Shown piece by piece: positions 31,287-32,388 of a stretch of 32,388 nt of DNA. The translations under genes and the position numbers were made by a program. The stretch comes from Planctomycetota bacterium (GTDB lineage Bacteria; Planctomycetota; MHYJ01; JACQXL01). The stretch's first letter is position 1, and every line of letters starts with the position of its first letter. Under the pieces are notes generated by a model. The model ran no database searches. It was not told where the DNA came from and saw nothing but the letters and a program-made list of their open reading frames with translations. The stretch is from NCBI GenBank assembly GCA_016208805.1, contig JACQXL010000097.1, positions 2,780 to 35,167 of the forward strand, written 5' to 3'.

Positions 31287-32291
31287 GTGAAATCTGTGGT
31301 TGAATACGCATTAGGCATAGACATCGGCGGCACTAATATCTCGGCCGGGCTGATAGACCTCCAGGGTCGGATACACCTAAAGAAATCAATCCCGTCTTAT
31401 GCCCAAAAAGGCGGACCTGCCGTCCTGCGTAAGGCCAACCAATTAGCCCAAACTATATTGGCACGTTCCGATAATGTGCTCGGAGTCGGGGTTGGCGTGC
31501 CCGGCCAGATAGACCCGGGCCGCGGGATGCCCCTGTCGCCTACGCCCAATATCCCCAAATGGTCGCACCTGCCGGTAAAGTCCGTTATTGCCCGGTCAAC
31601 CGGGTTACCGGTCTTTATAGAGAACGATGCCAATGTCGCCGCCCTGGGCGAGATGTATTTCGGCGCGGGCAAGACCGCAGTCAGTCCCGCACTTATGCGG
31701 GATAAAGGCGTTAAAAATCTCGTCTGCCTGACCCTGGGCACGGGCATCGGCGGTGGGATTATCATTGACGGCAAAATCTATTCCGGCAGTTTCTATTATG
31801 CGGGCGAAATCGGGCATATCACCATCCTGCCTACGCCGAGGCTTCGGCAGACAAGTGACCCGAATGTCGTCAGATGCAAATGCGGCAACTACGGCTGTCT
31901 GGAGACCATTGCCTCGGCCAGCGGAGTGGTCAGACGTTTCCTCTCCGCCTGTCATTCCCGCGCAGGCGGGAATCCAGTTACCGCCAAGCAGATATTTGAT
32001 AATGCCAAAAAGGGTATCCAGCCCTATAAAGATATCGCACTTGAAACCGGCTTTTATTTAGGTATTGCCTGTGCCTCTATTATCAACATCCTTGACCTGG
32101 ATCTGGTGGTCATCGGCGGCAAGATGTCCGAGGCCGGGCCGATACTATTCAACCAAATCCGCAAGACATTCCGGAAGCGGATAATGCAATCCGCGGCCAA
32201 ACAACCTAATGTGGTGCCGGCCAAACTTGGGGGCGATGCCGGGCTAATCGGCGCCGGCGTATTGGTCTTCCAGAAACTGGGGTACCTCTAA
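31287..32291 (+). CDS. ROK-family sugar kinase (glucokinase-like) with three palindromic inserts
   Basis: GIDIGGTNISAGLIDLQGRI is the phosphate-binding start of ROK proteins. LTLGTGIGGGIIIDGKIYSG and the zinc motif CKCGNYGCLE confirm the family. GEIGHITI contains the conserved catalytic-zone glutamate and histidine. No N-terminal DNA-binding domain is present, so it is a kinase rather than a repressor; glucose or another hexose is the likely substrate. The start is a GTG (31287), with a second GTG at 31296 as alternative. Three palindromes insert SPALMRDK-, PTPRLRQTS- and CHSRAGGNP-type residues between family-conserved blocks. GHITI followed directly by the zinc loop is the usual arrangement. 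The frame stays open throughout. Confidence 0.9.
   Translation: MKSVVEYALGIDIGGTNISAGLIDLQGRIHLKKSIPSYAQKGGPAVLRKANQLAQTILARSDNVLGVGVGVPGQIDPGRGMPLSPTPNIPKWSHLPVKSVIARSTGLPVFIENDANVAALGEMYFGAGKTAVSPALMRDKGVKNLVCLTLGTGIGGGIIIDGKIYSGSFYYAGEIGHITILPTPRLRQTSDPNVVRCKCGNYGCLETIASASGVVRRFLSACHSRAGGNPVTAKQIFDNAKKGIQPYKDIALETGFYLGIACASIINILDLDLVVIGGKMSEAGPILFNQIRKTFRKRIMQSAAKQPNVVPAKLGGDAGLIGAGVLVFQKLGYL
31685..31702. repeat. In-frame palindrome 1 in the ROK gene
   Basis: TCCCGC and GCGGGA flank ACTTAT, the same loop as in the FN3 gene copy at 22547. It adds VSPALMRDKG between GAGKTA and VKNLVCLTLGTG. Confidence 0.8.
31829..31853. repeat. In-frame palindrome 2 in the ROK gene
   Basis: TGCCTACGCCGA and TTCGGCAGACA are imperfect arms around GGC. 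It adds LPTPRLRQTS between GHITI and the zinc-binding CKCGNYGC loop. Confidence 0.75.
31954..31973. repeat. In-frame palindrome 3 in the ROK gene
   Basis: ATTCCCGC and GCGGGAAT flank GCAG. It is the repeat type whose translation reads CHSRAGGNP, placed here between RRFLSA and VTAKQIF. Confidence 0.8.
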
Positions 32292-32305
32292 CCACAAAGA
32301 CACTA

Positions 32306-32388
32306 AGAGCTTATCCTAAAACCCCTTCTGAGCCGATAAAAGATATGGCAATAATGCCATATAGGAGGAACTCAGATGGGGAAAATAT
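32306..32388 (+). mobile_element. Possible left end of an insertion sequence, truncated by window edge
   Basis: The intergenic phrase ACCACAAAGACACTAA stops abruptly at GAGCTTATCCTAAAACCCC, an end that resembles IS5-type terminal repeats, with CTAA as a possible target site. A hairpin (ATATGGCA/TGCCATAT) and an ATG with a strong ribosome-binding site follow. The other end and the transposase are outside the window, so this is tentative. Confidence 0.3.
32376..32388 (+). CDS. Start of an unidentified gene, truncated by window edge
   Basis: ATGGGGAAAATAT begins 7 nt after a perfect AGGAGG (32363-32368), the best ribosome-binding site in the window. Only four codons (MGKI) are visible, so no family can be assigned; a transposase is one possibility given the context. 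Confidence 0.45.

Noticed and set aside
1-32388. tRNA or rRNA genes
   Set aside because: Reading both strands showed no cloverleaf with a GTTC-loop and CCA-proximal stem, and no rRNA-like stretch.

Overview
The window comes from a mid-GC, Gram-negative-type (diderm) bacterium, most likely an uncultivated lineage. The evidence is a polysaccharide/LPS-type gene cluster with flippase, lipoprotein signals, an MsbA-like exporter and very large secreted FN3/beta-sandwich proteins. A caspase-family lipoprotein beside a giant TPR protein and a dense load of short palindromic repeats would fit a Planctomycetota-like genome. That placement is inference; no rRNA or other marker gene is present.

Region 1 (1-8858, minus strand) is a tightly packed operon. 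In transcription order it holds a membrane GGDEF diguanylate cyclase, a broken asparagine synthetase, a GT4 glycosyltransferase, two SAM methyltransferases separated by a hairpin-rich mobile-looking repeat, a radical SAM/SPASM protein, a second GT4 enzyme, and a flippase running off the window edge. It looks like a surface polysaccharide locus with a c-di-GMP enzyme at its head. The two GT4 genes share a nearly identical 188-bp tract.

Region 2 (8915-14807) holds a HEAT/TPR protein whose probable lipoprotein leader is in another frame, then aroC and an ABC exporter on the plus strand, convergent with a cupin-type phosphoglucose isomerase. The exporter gene carries two in-frame copies, in opposite orientation, of one double-hairpin element.

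Region 3 (14808-18665) is the most unusual part. Two homologous small genes encode IS630-type helix-turn-helix proteins without a DDE domain. Each is preceded by the same layout: a tandem array of exactly 22-bp units (15 and 14 units), a strand-asymmetric G-rich tract, and a related leader containing CTTGACTTTT. A DegT/DnrJ-family aminotransferase lies between them on the opposite strand. This is the best candidate for an undescribed system: a domesticated transposase DNA-binding domain with its own iterated target array.

Region 4 (18666-31147, minus strand) encodes envelope or secreted proteins. In transcription order they are a GH99-like lipoprotein, a PIG-L deacetylase, an exported TPR protein, a 21-bp tandem array, a caspase-family lipoprotein, and a 1491-residue protein with ten FN3 domains and four beta-sandwich repeats. 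Region 5 (31287-32388, plus strand) holds a ROK-family sugar kinase and what may be the left end of an insertion sequence.

Across the window at least a dozen short palindromes (for example TCCCGCCacttatGGCGGGA) sit in-frame inside coding genes and add short peptide insertions at points where family members would normally continue. A second element with interleaved inverted repeats occurs twice and shows compensatory base changes.
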